64,000 nt of DNA from Cichorium intybus (GCA_023525715.1 CM042016.1:85287882-85351881), one strand, 5' to 3'; counted from the stretch's first letter, positions 46,279-57,092 are shown. The notes: a model not told the origin generated them from the letters alone. Program-made: numbers and translations.

Positions 46279-49143
46279 ATGGCATGTGTGGTCTCGACAG
46301 AGCCTACCAAACGATCCGTTGAAGATGTCGCCGTTGTAAAGGAGTTTGCTGATGTTTTTCCCGATGAGCTTCCAGGATTACCTCCGGATCGGCAGCTAGA
46401 GTTTACCATCGATTTGGTTCCAGGAGCAGCCCCTATTGCTCGTGCTCCTTATCGATTGGCACCATCAGAAATGGCAGAGTTGAGGAAGCAGTTGCAGGAA
46501 TTACTCGATCGGGGATTCATTCGACCGAGTACTTCACCTTGGGGAGCACCTATCCTGTTTGTGAAAAAGAAGGACGGGTCTATGCGAATGTGTATAGACT
46601 ATAGAGAACTGAACAAGATCACCATAAAGAACAAATATCCATTGCCCAGGATTGATGATTTATTCGATCAACTTCAGGGAGCATCCTATTTCTCTAAGAT
46701 TGATCTAAGATCGGGATATCATCAGCTGAAGATTCGGGAGTCGGATATCCCGAAGACTGCCTTCCGTACCCGTTACGGACATTATGAGTTCCTGGTGATG
46801 CCGTTTGGGTTAACCAATGCCCCTGCAGCTTTCATGGACTTGATGAACAGAGTGTGTCGTCCATTTCTTGATACCTCTGTTATCGTGTTCATTGATGATA
46901 TACTGATCTATTTCCGAAGCCAGGAAGAGCACGAGACGCATCTACGTCAAGTTTTGGAATTACTTCGTCAAGAGAAGCTGTATGCCAAGTTCTCAAAGTG
47001 TGAGTTTTGGCTTCGTGAGGTTCAGTTTTTAGGACATGTTATCAGCAGCAATGGAGTAAAGGTGGATCCAGCAAAAATCGAGGCCGTAATGAAGTGGGAG
47101 CCGCCACGGAATCCGTCAGAGATACGCAGCTTTCTTGGGCTAGCTGGATATTATAGGAGATTTGTAGAGAACTTCTCTTCTATTGCAGCTCCTTTGACCA
47201 AATTAACTAAGAAGGGTGAGAAGTTTGAATGGACGGAAGAACAGCAAGCTGCATTCCAGAAGCTGAAGCAAGCTTTGTGTGAAGCCCCAGTTCTTGCATT
47301 ACCACAAGGTGGAGAAGACTTTGTGGTTTACAGTGACGCCTCTAGGGTAGGTCTGGGATGTGTCTTAATGCAGAGGGGCAGGGTGATTGCATACGCATCC
47401 AGACAATTGAAGGAAGCTGAGAAAAAATACCCGGTATATGATCTGGAACTAGCTGCTGTAGTATTAGCATTAAAGTTGTGGAGGCACTACCTATATGGGG
47501 TAAAGTTCAAGATCTATACGGACCATAAGAGTCTCAAATATTTGTTCAATCAGAAGGAGTTGAACATGAGGCAGCAGAGATGGATGGACTTACTCAAAGA
47601 CTATGACTGCGAGATTTTGTACCATCCAGGGAAGGCGAATGTAGTTGCAGACGCGCTTAGTCGGAAGGAGAGACCCATTAGGGTTGTGTCTGCTTGTATG
47701 AGCATAGTTAGTCGGCTACCTGAGCTGATTCGAACAGCCCAAGAGGAAGCAGGGAAGGCGGAGCATGTGAAAAGTGAACGCATGGTTAGCTATATTAACC
47801 AACTCGAGGAAAATTCTCAGCGATTGAAGACCTTTAAAGGTCGAGTATGGGTGCCAAAGCAGGGTGAGGCACGGAAGTTACTCCTCGAGGATGTGCATTG
47901 TTCTCGTTATGCTATACACCCGGGTAGCACCAAGATGTACCGGACGCTGAAACCGATGTATTGGTGGCCGGGAATGAAGCGGGATATAGGAAGATATGTG
48001 GAACGGTGCCAAACGTGCTTACAAGTAAAGTCCAATCATCAAAAGTCGTATGGAGAAATTCAGCCTCTACCGGTTCCAATGAAAAAGTGGGACGAGGTCA
48101 CTACGGACTTTGTGACAAAACTTCCTCGGACGCCACGAGGACACGATGCAATATGGGTGATCGTGGATCGACTGACCAAATCCGCTCAGTTCATACCCAT
48201 ACGTGAAGATTATAAAGTTAGCAAATTAGCCAGAATCTATATTGATGAAGTAGTCTGTAGACACGGGGTACCATCCTCCATTATATCCGACCGAGATAGT
48301 CGATTTATGTCTGGGTTTTGGCAGAGCTTCCAAAAGCAGTTTGGATCGAAAGTTTTAATGAGTACTGTTTACCATCCTCAGACTGATGGACAGAGTGAAA
48401 GGACTATTCAGACATTGGAGGATATGCTTCGTGCCTGTGTTATAGATTTTGGTGGAAGCTGGGAGGATCACTTGCCTTTGGTGGAATTCGCATATAATAA
48501 TAGCTATCATTCCAGCATTCAGATGGCGCCATACGAGGCATTGTATGGAGCACCATGTCGTACTCCGACATGTTGGACAGAGTTAGGGGAAAAGCCGTTA
48601 GCTGGACCCGAGATTGTAGCTCAAACCGAGGAGAAAATTCGAGAAATTCGAGAACATTTGAAGGTTGCTCAAAACCGCCAAAAGCAGTATGCTGATCGTC
48701 GATTGAAACCTATAGAGTTTCAGGTTGGCGATATGGTGATGCTTAAGGTTTCCCCGTGGAAGGGTCTGATTCGTTTTGGAAAGAAAGGTAAGCTGAGTCC
48801 TCGCTTTATTGGTCCGTTCCGGGTATTACAAAGGGTGGGAGCTGTAGTCTACCGGTTAGAGCTACCTGAGGAGCTAAGAGGCATTCACAACGTCTTCCAT
48901 GTGTCGCATTTGAGAAAGACTCTGTTTGACGAGTCCCAACGAGTGCCTTTACCTAAAATTGAAATAGATGAAAAGCTGAGGTACCCGGAGCAGCCAGAAA
49001 AGATTTTAGACCGCAAGGTGAGACAGCTACGGAACAAGAAGATTAATATGGTAAAAGTACAGTGGCGATATCACAAGGGCTCGGATGTAACTTGGGAAGC
49101 CGAAGAGGAAATGAAGACGAAGTACCCCCAATTGTTTGCTTGA
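46279..49143 (+). CDS. pol: Pol of element E: RT, RNase H, integrase, chromodomain
   Basis: 954 codons, one uninterrupted frame, in phase with gag-PR across the TGA. RT (about 58-240) has YRELNK, LRSGYHQL, MPFGLTNAP and FIDD (204-207). RNase H (about 350-460) has YSDASRVGLG, LELAAVVLALK, YTDHKSL and ADALSRK. Integrase follows with HPGSTKMY, CQTC, TDFVTKLP, IISDRDSRF and SERTIQTLED, then SPWKGLIRFGKKGKL. The C-terminal chromodomain is KILDRKVRQ to TWEAEEEMKTKYPQLF. All active-site residues I can check are present, so this is the best-preserved pol in the window. With the TGA upstream it would need readthrough or internal initiation at ATG 46279 to be made. Confidence 0.93.
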   Translation: MACVVSTEPTKRSVEDVAVVKEFADVFPDELPGLPPDRQLEFTIDLVPGAAPIARAPYRLAPSEMAELRKQLQELLDRGFIRPSTSPWGAPILFVKKKDGSMRMCIDYRELNKITIKNKYPLPRIDDLFDQLQGASYFSKIDLRSGYHQLKIRESDIPKTAFRTRYGHYEFLVMPFGLTNAPAAFMDLMNRVCRPFLDTSVIVFIDDILIYFRSQEEHETHLRQVLELLRQEKLYAKFSKCEFWLREVQFLGHVISSNGVKVDPAKIEAVMKWEPPRNPSEIRSFLGLAGYYRRFVENFSSIAAPLTKLTKKGEKFEWTEEQQAAFQKLKQALCEAPVLALPQGGEDFVVYSDASRVGLGCVLMQRGRVIAYASRQLKEAEKKYPVYDLELAAVVLALKLWRHYLYGVKFKIYTDHKSLKYLFNQKELNMRQQRWMDLLKDYDCEILYHPGKANVVADALSRKERPIRVVSACMSIVSRLPELIRTAQEEAGKAEHVKSERMVSYINQLEENSQRLKTFKGRVWVPKQGEARKLLLEDVHCSRYAIHPGSTKMYRTLKPMYWWPGMKRDIGRYVERCQTCLQVKSNHQKSYGEIQPLPVPMKKWDEVTTDFVTKLPRTPRGHDAIWVIVDRLTKSAQFIPIREDYKVSKLARIYIDEVVCRHGVPSSIISDRDSRFMSGFWQSFQKQFGSKVLMSTVYHPQTDGQSERTIQTLEDMLRACVIDFGGSWEDHLPLVEFAYNNSYHSSIQMAPYEALYGAPCRTPTCWTELGEKPLAGPEIVAQTEEKIREIREHLKVAQNRQKQYADRRLKPIEFQVGDMVMLKVSPWKGLIRFGKKGKLSPRFIGPFRVLQRVGAVVYRLELPEELRGIHNVFHVSHLRKTLFDESQRVPLPKIEIDEKLRYPEQPEKILDRKVRQLRNKKINMVKVQWRYHKGSDVTWEAEEEMKTKYPQLFA

Positions 49144-49163
49144 TTCCGGGGACGGAATCTTAT

Positions 49164-49179
49164 AAAAGGGGGGAGAACT
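49164..49179 (+). promoter_or_regulatory. Polypurine tract of element E
   Basis: AAAAGGGGGGAGAACT directly before the 3' LTR. Confidence 0.92.
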
Positions 49180-50560
49180 TGTAACGACGGTTTTCCAAAA
49201 AAAAAAAAAATGAATAGCAACTTCGGCGTGAATAGTAACTCCGGCGTGAATAGTGCTCTGGCATGAATAGTAACTCCGGCGTGAATAGTAACCGAGAGAT
49301 GAAGTAAGCGCTTACCTCGTAATGACATCGACGTTGATGTCGTGATGACGTCGTGAATAGTGTTTTTGAGCCCTATAAATAGAGGCTCAACCTCTTCATT
49401 TCAAACCACAACAAATACCAAACAACCTTACGATATAGAGGAGTGTGTTAGTAAGGAAGAGATGCTATAAGAGAGGGAAATCAATAGGTTCGGGTAGCGA
49501 TCGTCGTCTCGACATACGGAAAGTAAATTCCAAACCTTTAGTACAATTATAATAGTATTTTGCATATAATATGTAGGGAACGATTGCTAGTCATTTTGAC
49601 TTATATCAAATAACCAAGTTCGAGCCGGGAGATAACTCAGGCTATGGAGACTTTGTTCCGAAATAATGCTAATTGATTTACTTACGAGAACGGTGCCTAG
49701 GCCGGTTACATGGGATCTGGTTGTTGGATTTTCCGAAAGGCTAAAATGCTGAAAGGATCCTACCACCCCATCTAATCTTCTACTTGGCCGTTCTTTACTT
49801 GATAAATCATGAAGTGTTATTTTGGAACTATTAAAAAGGGTGAATGGAAGATTTATAAATGATAGATTTTGTACTGTGATAACAGTCAAGGTTGGAAGAG
49901 GATACAAGGCAGAAAAAGACAAAAGCTTTAGTCAACAACCAGGTGAGTAATCGATACCTAAGTGTTACTTTTCCTGTGGGGCCACATTACCGGTTCATGT
50001 GATTGGGACCACCTTACCGTGGGGTCACATACTCGGTACTCGTGGTTGAGACCACCTTTCCTGTGGGGCCACTGACTATTGTTGGTGGTTGGGACCACAT
50101 ATATACGTTGTGACGGTCGTGTAAGCAGTAATTGTGGTGGGACCACATACAAGTGTTGTGATGGCTTAATCGGCCGGCAGTTCTATCACTCACTCAGGGG
50201 ATGCACATTGAGTCCTTAGGACTCGATATTGCTGGGAACCATGATATGATGTGGAAGCTGAAAATTCTGTGTTGTGTATTTTTTTTTGCAACGCTTATCG
50301 ATTATTCATTGAGCTTGTATAGCTCACCCCTGTGGATACTAACTGTGCAGGTGATATAGACCCTACTAAAGGGAAAGAGGTGCTTCGGGGTTAGAGCAGA
50401 TAGTAGCAGCCCGGCTTTGAGGAGATTTCGTACTCCCAGATACTACTTGTGTGCTTTTGGCTTGTAATATATTCCCCTGTATAATATTTTGTTGAATAAA
50501 ATATGTTTTAAAGCGTGTAAAATAAAGGGGTGTATTTATATTAAAAAGCCGGGTGTTACA
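49180..50560 (+). repeat. 3' LTR of element E (1,381 bp)
   Basis: Matches the 5' LTR but has one TGACGTC motif (49346-49353) instead of three upstream of the TATA box (49374-49381). Confidence 0.92.
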
Positions 50561-50610
50561 CAAAGCTCGCCAAAATAGGAGAACAAATCATCCTATATTG
50601 ACGCCTGAAA

Positions 50611-50651
50611 GACTTCTACTTCGCGACGGGATGTACCATCCCAGTAGAGTC
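50611..50651. repeat. Conserved LTR hairpin, F copy
   Basis: GACT-t-CTACT pairs with AGTAG-AGTC, and the inner stem GGGATG-TAC-CATCCC is perfect. Sequence around it differs from the D LTR, but the stems and the TCGCGAC bulge are kept. Confidence 0.75.
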
Positions 50652-50886
50652 TTGTCCCGTTACGGGGACGTGTCCGGACCTTACTCGACTCATATGCATT
50701 TACACTCTATGCATGCATCACAACACTGTTTTTTTTCTTTTTGTACAAAATGTCATATAATGCTTTGAGACACTTGTACAATAATATAAACATTAACAAT
50801 TTAAATCTTTCATAAGCATAATAGGTTTGAAAACAAAACCATCTTTCAATCACAGAGTAGGCTAAAACATACTTTCGTAAATCGTT

Positions 50887-51096
50887 GTAGGCTTGATGCC
50901 AAAACATTCTTTCATAATTTTCATAGGCTAAACGCTAAAACATTATTTCATAACTTTTATAGGCTAAACGCCAAAACATTCTTTTATAACTTTCATAGGA
51001 TAAACGCCAAAACATTCTTTCATAACTTTTATAGACTAAACGCCAAAACATTCTTTCATAACTTTAATAGGCTAAACGCCAAAACATTCTTTCATA
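50887..51096. repeat. 36-bp tandem repeat in the F LTR
   Basis: About six copies of a unit beginning ATAGGCTAAACGCCAAAACA and ending TTCTTTCATAACTTTT, with scattered changes. Absent from the related D LTR. Confidence 0.85.
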
Positions 51097-53618
51097 CACG
51101 TTTACGTAAACTTTCGTAATCATGACTAAATAATAAAACACTTCACATTGATAGTCATATAAAACTTTATAAACTTTTTGCCATGTACCCCAAAGTGGGA
51201 AAAGCCACATGTACTCACCTTAGTAGCTAGGTACGTCTAGCTACACTAATCCACTTCCTCTAGCCTTTCGTTGCTTCCAAACGTCCTTCAAATCTCTATT
51301 AAGTTAATAAAATATTAGAACTTATTTCGCAACTAAACATGCAACATTTGTCAAATCATTTTTAGACTACTTCTAGTCATTATCTAAGTCCATTCTGGTG
51401 GCTAAGTATAGGCCATAAGACATAAAAATCATTTTGGACAATTTTACCCTTTTATCCCACTTTGACCAAAAATGATATTTTTTGGGTTTTTACAAATTTA
51501 TTCTAGAAAACCTATGAAATTTACTTCTCTTTAAACTCGCTTTAGTGTTAGACGTCATAATAACCTTCATTTTACTCATTTATGCCGTTTTGACAAATTT
51601 CAACAGATAAAGTTTCTAAAAATAGAAACCATAAAAAACATTGATACTTTTCTTCAAATTATCACCAAGATGTTTTCGACATTACATAAGTGTCATTAGA
51701 GTTCGATTCTATGCTCTTGGATTTCCATTTAGCCTAAAATATAAATTTTTAGTTTCGACCGCGACTATTTTAGTTGTTGCAGCCTTTAGTATTACTACAA
51801 GTTTTCTTAACCAACTTTTGTTCATATATAATTGTACATTAACAAATTTGATTTCATTATTCCATTAACATGAAATAATGGAATTCCCAGTTCCAATCCC
51901 AATCTTCACAATTTACTAACGAACTCAAATCAAAATTTGGTTTACATTTAAACTAGCACTTTACAATTTCGCACATATATAATCTTTAAATCATGACGTA
52001 AAGATCTTCCAAGTACCAAGTTTGAAACTTCATTTCTCATAAATTCTAAGCCATATTCCAAATGTCAACGTATTGCAAAAATCTCATTTCACGGTCAAGT
52101 TTGACTAAAACAAAAATCACCATTTATTTACATTCTTTAACCATTACAAATCCATAAAACATCACTTAGATGTTAGAGTTTCGTACGATGCAAAAACACC
52201 AAAAAATTAGCTTTGACTTGGTTCAATATTCGCATAATGCTTGACTTTTGATACCTAAAACTCATTTTATTCCAATTTCATGAAAATCTTCGGGTTTGAT
52301 TAACAAAAGATCAAACCCTTCCAAATATCAAACGGACAAATTCATATATTCTTGTTTCTTGAAAATTTCCAACTTGGTACACAATGTTCTTAATACCTTC
52401 AAACAATTTTAACATGAAATCAACAAATTCAAGTTAACCCAATCATGAACAACTTCTTGTGTTCAAGAATTTCATTCCTTGTGTGATTTTGACTCATAAC
52501 AGTGATAGAAATCAAAAACCATGCTCAAATCCAACATGCATGAACTAATTTTCGGATTTTAACAACTAGGGTTCAAAATATTCAACATTTACCTTGGGTT
52601 CTTGACCCAAAATCCTGAAATCAGGAGATTAGGGCTGAAGTATGGAAGGAATCGGACCACTTGACACCTTCCTCACCTCCCGCCGTCGACCGCCAACGCT
52701 GTACACCACAACCGCCGCCGGCTGCGGCAGATTTCACCGTCGACTTCTTCTTCTCCGGCAGCTGTTGTCGGCTGCTGCAAATGCAACTCCTTCTTGCTTC
52801 GATTTGGGGAAATACGCGATCCTCAAGGACCGATTTCCAGCCCTACATGGTCTCTCCCTTCGAATTTGCGTGAATCGCACCTTGGGTGCGAGTTGCTTAT
52901 TTTCTCGGTTCTCCCTCCTTGACCTCGATCCCAACTTTTTCTTTCCCCCTCTTTCCTAGACGCGTACACAATATTAGAAAACCAATGGCTGGGTTTTAAT
53001 TATCAAATTACAAAAATACCCCCGCTTTCCAGACTTGGAGAAATTTCGCCTTTATTTCCTTATTTTTTTTCCTCAACTTTGCCGGGTCATAATTCCTTCA
53101 TACGACATCCAAAATTTTCTAACTTTATACCTTTTAAAAGGTGGGAATGAGCTCTACAACTTTCACTTACCGACTTTCGTCTAAATCTCAATAGATTTTC
53201 CGCTATTACCCCTTAAAAATAACCCTTTGATCATTTTTTGTCACTTTTGGACCATTTTTATTTCATTATAACTCCTTCGTTACAACTCCAAATAACACGA
53301 TTCATTTTCCTATATTTTTGTTATCTCAAATATTACAAAAGTCATATTGATGACTTTTCCTCAATTCCTTTTAGATTTTGAGATAATAATTTTTAAAGAT
53401 TGCATAATAAAGTTTTCACTTTTAGTCCTTTATTCTCATTTTTCCTTTTAGGTCGCTAAAACCAAATTTCTAATTGAGGTAATATCTCGTCATAGTTTAA
53501 TAAAAGGTTTTAACCCACACATTTCCATATTCTTACCTCTTTTGACCTTTTTGTCCATCCATAACACGTTTAAGTGACAAATCATATCTTAAACGCGTAA
53601 AACTTTTTGGTTGTCACA

Positions 53619-54168
53619 ATTCTTGTTAGTTGTTACTTGAGCTTGCGTCGGTACCTGAAAATACATGTCATACATACACATTACGTAAATTATAACAAGT
53701 AGCATGGTAATCTAGAGAAGCAGTTCTAATGATTAGTAAACAAAACAACATTTATGTACCACAAAATAGGTTAGATAATGCTTTGAACGATTTTCTTAAA
53801 CTTCTATTTTTAATTAACGAATAAATCATCCAACTTACTTTTGGGTTAATAACATATACGGGTAGCCATTTCGTCACCAGTGGACATCAATAAACAATGT
53901 CAACTTGTTTATCTCACATAGTTGCTAATTAAATTCCCATATTAGAAACTTAATGACAAAATTTTAGTTATAGCTAATATTATCTTAAAGTTGTGACCAC
54001 ATCATTATACTCGAGTCTGGACCGATGTCAATTATGAGACAAAATATGCAACTTTTTTAGGGAAGTGAATCTTCCACGGAGTCTTTTCCTTGAGCCACAG
54101 AAAAATTAATATATAGACAATTTTGCCCCTCTTTCACTTCAGATATATTAAAGACATTTACTAATTAA
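53619..54168. other. Intergenic, nothing recognised
   Basis: AT-rich sequence between the F LTR and the Helitron-like end. No ORF, RNA gene or repeat stands out. Confidence 0.5.
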
Positions 54169-54172
54169 CTAG

Positions 54173-55543
54173 GTTGAGCCCGTGCTTCGCACGGGTTGGA
54201 ACAGAACTCGGTAAGTAGGTTAGACGACTTTTATTCCATATTGGCTATCTTATTAATTCTTTAAAGATTTTGAGTATTCTTTTGTTATCCTTTTTTGTAA
54301 GTTTTTGAAATATTTTAAGATTGCTTTGTATTTACAGTCTTCGTCTACCGGTGTGCAGATCGCGGCTAGATTTACTGTCTAGATCAACAAACAAAAAACA
54401 AAATAAATGAAATAGCAAAATAGAATCAATTATTCGGATGTATACGTGTTTTTAAGTATAATCTCCGCAATTCATTAAGACTCATTAACATGTTCTAATG
54501 GATGCTATCAGTACTTTACGCTTCAAGCATGGAACACGCACACTATCTTTGACCAGATCAGTGAGGTATTCAACACTTAGAAAAAATATAACAGCTTAAC
54601 AGAATCCACATCCTCACTCTTATATTAAGAATTACGCCGTTAAGGATGAAAATGCAGATCCGAGAGGATTCATAACACAGAACTAAATCAGGGATAGTAA
54701 AACAAAGTATACATTAAACATAGGTATTCCAATATTATTGCCTACTAAAAGAAATTAGTTTCACGTGATTTTACATGTAAGTACTGAAATGCAAATAATA
54801 GATTTTTGTGTATAGTGTTACTTAACTCATCTTGAAGCTTTTCTGTTGGGTCATGAAATGCATTCATTGTATAACTCGATGAAGCCCTTATTCCAAGGTA
54901 GTTGAGGTAACCTAAAAAGATACCCACGTAAAATCATATCAGATTGGATTAAGCAAAAAAGTGGTAATTAAATAATGCTATTATAGCAATTAAGTTGTGC
55001 TCTTATTCAAGCTTTTCTTTTGATACTTTGAGATCTGATGTTGGGATTCCTTAATAGGTTAACTGTTTTGATTAACAAAACATCTAAAATAATGTGTTAA
55101 GAAAAAGAGAATGCAACAATAGATAATGGCTTTTCTTTTTATTAAAAAGGGAAAGGGCTTTTTCAGCTGAATGTAATATTTGTATGCCTATTATTCGTAT
55201 TGACTTTGGAAATCAGAAGGTTTAAACTGATGTAAAAGTTTTATGGGCAAAACTATGGAGTTAATTCGCTTGCCAACCTGCAAAACGTTTGTTTATTAAG
55301 ATTATTGAATTATCAACTACCAATAACCAACGAAGCTCCGCAATAATAACTGGAAAGTTGAATGTATTTGATGCAAGAAAGAAAAAAAGAAAAAGCTACT
55401 TGAGAAATTGATTACCTGAGCAGAGGGAAAAAGCTACTCGATGGAATTATTTGTGGATCTTTTTACATTTAGTTGGAACTTAAATCAAGATTACCACCAC
55501 TTAAGCAATGAATTTCAAAACATTTCTCTTTCATTTAAATTAC
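54173..55543. other. Helitron interior, mostly non-coding
   Basis: No recognisable gene. An exon-like stretch on the minus strand starts after a TTTTTAG acceptor (exon from 54911) and stays open in one frame for about 50 codons (YLNYLGIRASS...). I do not recognise the product and it may be a third captured fragment. Confidence 0.35.
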
Positions 55544-55854
55544 CTCAGATTCGAGTTTGCATTTTTCAAGAACTGTTGAATCATGTTGAGTCTTAAGCTT
55601 CGAGTATTCCTCTTCGAGCTTCTTGCTCTTCCATCGAGCCCACCTGTCCTGAAAACAAACCACAACTTGACGTGGGTCAAGCCAAAGTTCAGAAGCAATC
55701 TGATCTTTTCTTTCGGATTCCGGTTTATGTTCATTACCGAAGTTTTGCTCAAGAATATTCACTTGTTCGTCACTTAGCTTCCTTTTTATCATCCCGCTAC
55801 TGTTTCCATCTGCTTTGTTCTTCTTTCGTCTTTTTCGTGGCTTCACAACTTCCC
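55544..55854 (-). pseudogene. HD-Zip I homeodomain exon fragment
   Basis: An exon of 311 nt between an acceptor (TGTAG, 55855) and a donor (GAG|GTAATT, 55543). It encodes KPRKRRKKNK, then a homeodomain: KRKLSDEQVNILEQNFGNEH (helix 1 region), ESERKDQIASELWLDPRQV (helix 2), then helix 3. The start of the leucine zipper follows (KLEEEYSKLK ... LESE). The pattern resembles the ATHB-21/40/53 group of HD-Zip I transcription factors. In helix 3 the invariant WFQN reads CFQD and the next key Arg is Trp, so DNA contacts are lost. The preceding exon and the rest of the zipper are not found nearby. A captured, decayed fragment. Confidence 0.8.
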
Positions 55855-56045
55855 CTACATACAATTCATTACAAACCACAAATCAAACATCGAACTTCAC
55901 AAATGCGTAATAAATTAACATCATGTAGTATATAATAACAACACTTAATCGAACCTTGTTCCGGTTACCTGTGCATCCCTTTTACCCAATAATATCGTTA
56001 AAAAAATCGATTAATCGAGCCAATAACATCAGAAAAATCAATTAC

Positions 56046-56366
56046 CTGCAAATTAGCTCCACCAGTGCAATTCGAGTTACGATCTTGAGGATTGTCGGCG
56101 CCTTGGATAATGAGTAGGGCAAACTGATTCAGCGATTTGTGAGAACGGTGGAACTGGATGCGACCGGCCAACGGAAGAGAATCCGGTTCGAGGAGGTGCT
56201 TGATCTTGTCATTGTAAACGTCCACGACTAAGACAGTGTGCGGTGTCTCCGTCAACAATTTCTCGCACAAGTGTAACCCTATGAATCCACCGGCACCAAT
56301 CATGCATATCGGGAACGAATTTATCATATTTCCGTCCAGATCTACCCTCACCAACGCTGCCGCCAT
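56046..56366 (-). pseudogene. AXS: UDP-apiose/UDP-xylose synthase first exon fragment
   Basis: 107 codons from ATG to a CAG|GTAATT donor at 56045. The N-terminus MAAALVRVDLDG, the Rossmann NAD-binding motif IGAGGFIGLHLCEKL and then VDVYNDKIKHLLEP and GRIQFHR match the start of AXS. That enzyme is an NAD-dependent SDR that makes UDP-apiose and UDP-xylose in the cytosol for cell-wall pectin and apiosides. After GRIQFHR the match is lost, consistent with small indels. The full enzyme is near 390 residues and none of the later exons is here. The next exon-like sequence downstream is a homeodomain in a different phase. Confidence 0.8.
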
Positions 56367-56458
56367 CCTATATCTCCGGGTCTATATACCTTTCTGCTAG
56401 ATTTTCTCTCAATGGATTGGATTTGATCGGATATGGAGTCGACGGTAACCGACGAAGG

Positions 56459-56520
56459 TATTTAAAGCAGTGAGGGAAAAAAAAGAGGGAGAAGAAGGCT
56501 ATGCAGTGTCTGTGTGGGCC
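56459..56520 (-). promoter_or_regulatory. Captured AXS-type promoter region
   Basis: On the minus strand a TGGGCC-type site II element (about 56515) is followed by pyrimidine-rich sequence and a TTTAAATACC TATA-like box (about 56459-56468), roughly 90 nt upstream of the ATG. It could make the fragment transcribable. Confidence 0.4.
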
Positions 56521-56696
56521 ACTTGCAATTAATTGTTGTAGTGAATACCGGGAAACATTGAAAGAAATGAAAACCACGTAGTCAATACGTGTCAACTACA
56601 GATACTCCAAAAGAACCCCACCCCCCTTTAAACCCGGAAAACCGTCCTACCCTCCAAATCTTTCTAGAAACTTGCTTCTAATTCATTATATAGTAA

Positions 56697-57092
56697 TTTC
56701 GCTGCATCTTTTCCAACGAAATAATATAATTTTCACAGAAAACTCAAGAACTCCAAGTTTAAAAATTTGTCATTGCTATAAACGAATCCAAATATGACTC
56801 GCTAATAGGCTTGCAAGCATACAGTTTCCCATCCCTTTAGTCTCTGTTTTTCTCTCATCTTCATTCTCTCTGTTTCTCTCTTTCATCTCATGGAAAGGCT
56901 TGGTGTGGAAATATGCTTCCAAATTTACCAAGGGTTAGATTCTTCAAGGGCCAAATGTGTAAATTAATTCTTTTGGCAGACAATTTGTATCTCAAATTGT
57001 CAAAGTAGTTGATGGATGACAACGTGTTTGAATGGTACTACAAGGCGTTCAACAAAATGCAACGTCCACCTAATTGTCGACGCATTCAACGA

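Larger units (their letters stand above)
43002..50560 (+). mobile_element. Element E: full-length, nearly intact gypsy chromovirus
   Basis: Inserted in F with duplication CAAAG (42997-43001 and 50561-50565). Order: 5' LTR, PBS, gag-PR, pol, PPT, 3' LTR. Two long reading frames cover the whole coding region, with only a single TGA between them. The LTRs are nearly identical apart from a loss of about 40 bp of tandem repeat in the 3' copy. Confidence 0.94.
998..53618 (-). mobile_element. Element F: solo LTR in three pieces, host of the whole nest
   Basis: Pieces 998-1329, 42544-43001 and 50566-53618 read as one LTR of about 3.8 kb once the A/C array and element E are removed. It starts TGTAACGCCCC and ends GTCACA. 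It shares ordered blocks with the D LTR (a 'gtgagctacatgggttttagac' type block, a GGGATG-TAC-CATCCC hairpin, a 'caccttrg' block), which sets its minus orientation. No PBS, PPT or polyprotein lies in any piece, so it is a solo LTR left by LTR-LTR recombination. A 12-bp sequence, cttgttagttgt, occurs across the left edge (989-1000) and again at 53622-53633. This looks like a remnant of the target duplication, although 7 nt separate the second copy from the LTR end. Confidence 0.65.
54169..56696 (-). mobile_element. Probable Helitron carrying gene fragments
   Basis: The minus strand ends with a 7-bp stem hairpin (CCCGTGC-GAA-GCACGGG, 54195-54179), six nt, then CTAG (54172-54169) followed by T. 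This is the standard Helitron 3' end, inserted between A and T. Fragments of two unrelated genes lie inside in the same orientation. The 5' end is uncertain: an ACTATATAATG-like sequence at about 56696 resembles plant Helitron 5' ends but lacks a clean TC. No Rep/helicase is present, so it would be non-autonomous. Confidence 0.55.

Noticed and set aside
50887..51096. Possible CRISPR-like repeat array
   Set aside because: Direct head-to-tail 36-bp units without spacers, in a plant LTR; a simple tandem repeat.
52642..52959. 105-codon ORF with a basic, Pro/Arg-rich start (MEGIGPLDTF)
   Set aside because: It falls within the F LTR in a GC-rich patch; the minus strand is the transcribed one for this LTR, and there is no recognisable domain.
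54745..54927. Minus-strand 60-codon ORF as a gene
   Set aside because: Starts within an apparent intron and the product is unrecognised; kept only as a possible exon fragment in the Helitron interior.
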